Positions 7,168 to 8,868 of a stretch of DNA of 8,868 nucleotides are shown here, piece after piece. Below the pieces are notes generated by a model. The model made no database searches, was not told where the DNA came from, and saw only the letters and a program-made list of their open reading frames with translations. The translations under genes were made by a program, and so were the position numbers. Numbering within the stretch: the stretch's first letter is position 1; each line of letters opens with the position of its first letter. Source of the stretch: Flavobacteriales bacterium UBA6772 (GTDB lineage: Bacteria > Bacteroidota > Bacteroidia > Flavobacteriales > UBA7430); contig DKGK01000055.1 in assembly GCA_002453265.1 (NCBI GenBank), positions 6,344-15,211 of the forward strand, given 5' to 3'.

Positions 7168-7365
7168 GTAAATAGATACTATGGAAAGTGCAATTCCAAA
7201 AAATTGATAAATCGATATTTTCTCCTTGTATATAAGGAAAGAGATAAGCAATGCTGGAATAGGGTAGAAGCTAGAAATTAGATGAACCTTATAGACCTCC
7301 AAAAACGAATAGGCATAGAAGAGAAGGCTTAATCCTACAGCAGATAATATGGCTAAAACAAGAAC
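7144..7365 (-). pseudogene. In-frame C-terminal remainder of the EamA/DMT transporter, beyond a premature stop
   Basis: Reading on past the TAA at 7366-7368 in the same frame gives 73 further codons before a TGA (complement of 7144-7146). The translation is good transporter sequence: three hydrophobic segments (starting VLVLAILSAVGLSLLFYAY), a YPIPALLISFLIYKEKIS stretch, and QFFGIALSIVSIYLV. That is the typical end of the second EamA domain, where a conserved E follows the eighth or ninth helix. No frameshift or other stop lies within it, so the loss appears recent. It overlaps the end of the Fic relic on the other strand by 24 bases. Unless the TAA is read through or is a sequencing error, this part is not made. 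Confidence 0.85.
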
Positions 7366-7974
7366 TTATCTATTTACCAATAGCCGAACTTTTTCAGTAG
7401 ATCTGTTTTTGAATACATATACAGTAATCCAAAATAGCAAGGTTATTTCTTGTAGGGATGCGGTTTGGTAATTACCTATAGCATTAACAGAAATTGAAAG
7501 TAAAGGGTAGGCTATTCCAAACAATACAGAAGAAATTAAGGCGTATTTAATACCCTTGTTTAAGCTAAATTTTAAATTGTTTAATAACAGTACAGCGAGC
7601 ATAATAAAAGCAAAAACCAAACTGTAGTTTTTCCAGTTCACCAATTCATTAAAAAGCAGAAAAGCAGTTATTTGCGAAACGATTAAGGTGACCGAATTTA
7701 AGGTTATAACGATCGAGGTAGCCTCATGTTCGAAGGCTTTTATTAGGAATGTAAAAGCAAAGGCAGCAATAGTCCCTAGAAAAAGCACCAATAAATAATC
7801 AGGAATATAGGCAAGGTTTAAATTCCCACTTAGTAAAACGAAAACTAAGAGGATTAATGAACTAAAAATTGTTCTAGATAGTACAATAGAATTATAACTA
7901 TATTTAGAAATTACTGGTTTCCATAAAGCATCCGAAGAGCCAAAAAATAATCCGGATAGTAAGGCGTATAGCAT
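7366..7974 (-). CDS. EamA/DMT-family transporter, truncated by a premature stop
   Basis: The 202-residue product is a polytopic inner-membrane protein with about seven hydrophobic helices (roughly residues 2-22, 28-49, 59-78, 86-107, 117-133, 142-162 and 172-188). The first EamA domain is complete and ends near residue 133. Family members have ten helices and about 280-300 residues. With the in-frame stretch 7144-7365 the product would be 276 residues with a normal second domain, so the TAA at 7366-7368 cuts off about the last three helices. DMT transporters move small metabolites such as amino acids or drugs; the substrate cannot be predicted. The start lies 15 bases after the DUF2807 gene's stop, so the two should share a transcript. 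It is probably a recent pseudogene. Confidence 0.8.
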   Translation of the reverse strand: MLYALLSGLFFGSSDALWKPVISKYSYNSIVLSRTIFSSLILLVFVLLSGNLNLAYIPDYLLVLFLGTIAAFAFTFLIKAFEHEATSIVITLNSVTLIVSQITAFLLFNELVNWKNYSLVFAFIMLAVLLLNNLKFSLNKGIKYALISSVLFGIAYPLLSISVNAIGNYQTASLQEITLLFWITVYVFKNRSTEKVRLLVNR

Positions 7975-7989
7975 ACAGTGAAATTAGAG

Positions 7990-8721
7990 CTATTCCCTCG
8001 AAATAGTACCAGAGCCAGCAACACTCTTTTCAATATTTATTGGATTTCCTTTATAGTGTATATCTCCCGACCCTGCAACAGTTGCTTCTAGACTGTCGTT
8101 TACAAATAGGCGAATATCGCCAGAGCCAGATACAGAAGTCTCTGCAGTATTTGTAATTAATTCAAATGCAGAAACATCGCCAGAACCAACAACCGAAACT
8201 TCAAAATGATTGGTTTTTCCGTATAGTTTTAAATCCCCAGAACCTGATACCTTAGCAATTATAGTTTTTGTAATTACATGCAAATCAATGTCACCAGAGC
8301 CAGAAACTACTGTAGATAAACGATTTGATTTAATAGGCTCCGTACCGTGTATGTCTCCAGAACCCGAAAGGCTAACTTCACTTATGTCTTCGAAAGGAAC
8401 CGTAATAGCAATTCGTTTTCTTAATGATGGTCTAAGCGAATAGCCTTTTTTTATTCTGATGGTGAGTTCGTTGTTTACAACACTGGTTCTAATGTATTCT
8501 ATAAGATTTCCTTCGGCTTCAATTTTTATGCGACCTTCTTCTCCTCTTACAAGTTCTACATCTAAATTGCCTAAAACAGCTATAGATTGATAATCCTTAG
8601 TACTTCTGGTTTCGTGACTTATTTTACCATTTCCAGTAATTTTTTTACTGCCAAAAAATTGTGCTTGTGTTGATGTAATTGCACAAAACAACACGACTAA
8701 TAATACGCTGACTTTTTTCAT
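7990..8721 (-). CDS. Exported DUF2807 (GIN domain) beta-solenoid protein
   Basis: This 243-residue protein has a signal peptide cleaved near STQAQ (17-21). It is then a DUF2807 domain, annotated in databases as 'putative auto-transporter adhesin, head GIN domain'. After an opening section (ITGNGKIS, YQSIAVLGNLDVELVRGEE) and IAITVPFEDI come seven turns marked by GSGD at 120, 141, 160, 179, 199 and 217 and GSGT at 236. The 18-21-residue spacing fits one coil of a right-handed beta-helix per repeat. Such proteins are common in Bacteroidota and thought to sit in the periplasm or at the cell surface; an exact role is not established. No lipobox or T9SS tail is present. A truncated DMT transporter gene follows after 15 bases, and a candidate promoter box lies about 50 bases upstream. 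Confidence 0.9.
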   Translation of the reverse strand: MKKVSVLLVVLFCAITSTQAQFFGSKKITGNGKISHETRSTKDYQSIAVLGNLDVELVRGEEGRIKIEAEGNLIEYIRTSVVNNELTIRIKKGYSLRPSLRKRIAITVPFEDISEVSLSGSGDIHGTEPIKSNRLSTVVSGSGDIDLHVITKTIIAKVSGSGDLKLYGKTNHFEVSVVGSGDVSAFELITNTAETSVSGSGDIRLFVNDSLEATVAGSGDIHYKGNPINIEKSVAGSGTISRE

Positions 8722-8772
8722 ATTGGGATGTTCTAAGTTTATTTATAATGTTTATTCCTTACGATGCAGGAC

Positions 8773-8780
8773 CAAAAATA
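8773..8780 (-). promoter_or_regulatory. Candidate Bacteroidota -7 promoter box (TATTTTTG)
   Basis: On the - strand this reads TATTTTTG, matching TAnnTTTG, 51 bases ahead of the DUF2807 start codon, which would give a leader of about 45 bases. There is no clear TTTG at the usual -33 spacing. The box also falls inside a direct repeat of ACCAAAAAT (8771-8779 and 8812-8820), so it may be a chance match within repeated sequence. Confidence 0.35.
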
Positions 8781-8789
8781 TTTGTTTTA

Positions 8790-8813
8790 GTTCTTTTCCT
8801 TGATGAAAAGAAC
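8790..8813. repeat. 9-bp inverted repeat in the intergenic region upstream of the DUF2807 gene
   Basis: GTTCTTTTC (8790-8798) and GAAAAGAAC (8805-8813) are perfect inverted copies around a 6-base loop (CTTGAT). ACCAAAAAT occurs on both sides (8771-8779 and 8812-8820). There is no T-tract placed as in a normal terminator, and no gene end next to it inside the window. It resembles short dispersed intergenic palindromes seen in Bacteroidota genomes, but could also be an operator. The remaining bases to 8868 show no supportable gene. Confidence 0.55.
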
Positions 8814-8868
8814 CAAAAATCATGAATATTTTCTTTCTTAACACTACAGAAACTTTAAAATGGCTACC

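Noticed and set aside
7366..7368. Programmed recoding (selenocysteine or readthrough) at the transporter's internal stop
   Set aside because: The codon is TAA, which is not used for selenocysteine, and no stem-loop or pseudoknot was recognised after it.
8210..8443. Open frame on the + strand and short DNA repeats like a repeat array
   Set aside because: The repeats are codons for the GSGD turns of the DUF2807 protein read in antisense; there are no uniform repeats and spacers as in CRISPR.
8830..8868. Possible start of another gene at the right edge
   Set aside because: Only about a dozen codons are present in any frame, with no motif to support a call.

Overview
The window is AT-rich DNA from a member of the Bacteroidota, most likely a flavobacterium. 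Four things point there: a type IX secretion (T9SS) sorting tail on one protein, surface-protein repeats of the GCTN...C type, a DUF2807 protein whose GSGD repeats are typical of this phylum, and two matches to the Bacteroidota -7 promoter box TAnnTTTG. Signal peptides ending in A-Q are also typical.

Layout. Bases 1-54 hold the 3' end of a tRNA, probably initiator tRNA-Met, and its hairpin terminator. Bases 172-3290 carry three rightward genes: a 653-residue secreted multidomain protein with a CxxCH motif, a very basic 182-residue lipoprotein of unknown function, and a TlpA-like exported thiol-disulfide protein. A strong hairpin at 3292-3319 closes this group and also the opposing leftward group. 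The leftward group, read from 6459 down to 3318, is a T9SS-exported thioredoxin-fold protein, an ATP-grasp ligase of unknown substrate, a 78-residue conserved-looking small protein, and purT (formate-dependent GAR transformylase). Gaps are 29, 0 and 14 bases, so the last three at least should be co-transcribed.

Bases 6460-7365 look empty but are not. On the + strand, about 6638-7167 is a frameshifted, 3'-truncated relic of a Fic-family gene (AMPylase/toxin fold). On the - strand, 7144-7365 is the intact, in-frame C-terminal part of an EamA/DMT transporter whose reading frame is broken by one TAA at 7366-7368. The two relics overlap tail to tail, so this is a small patch of gene decay. Upstream of the transporter, and probably in one operon with it, is an exported DUF2807 protein (7990-8721). 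The right end, 8722-8868, has a candidate promoter and a 9-bp inverted repeat but no gene.

Functionally the window is mostly cell-envelope and exported proteins around one purine-synthesis gene. I see no phage, CRISPR, transposase or complete defence system. The points most worth following are the ATP-grasp/small-protein/purT cluster, the transporter broken by a single stop codon, and the Fic relic.
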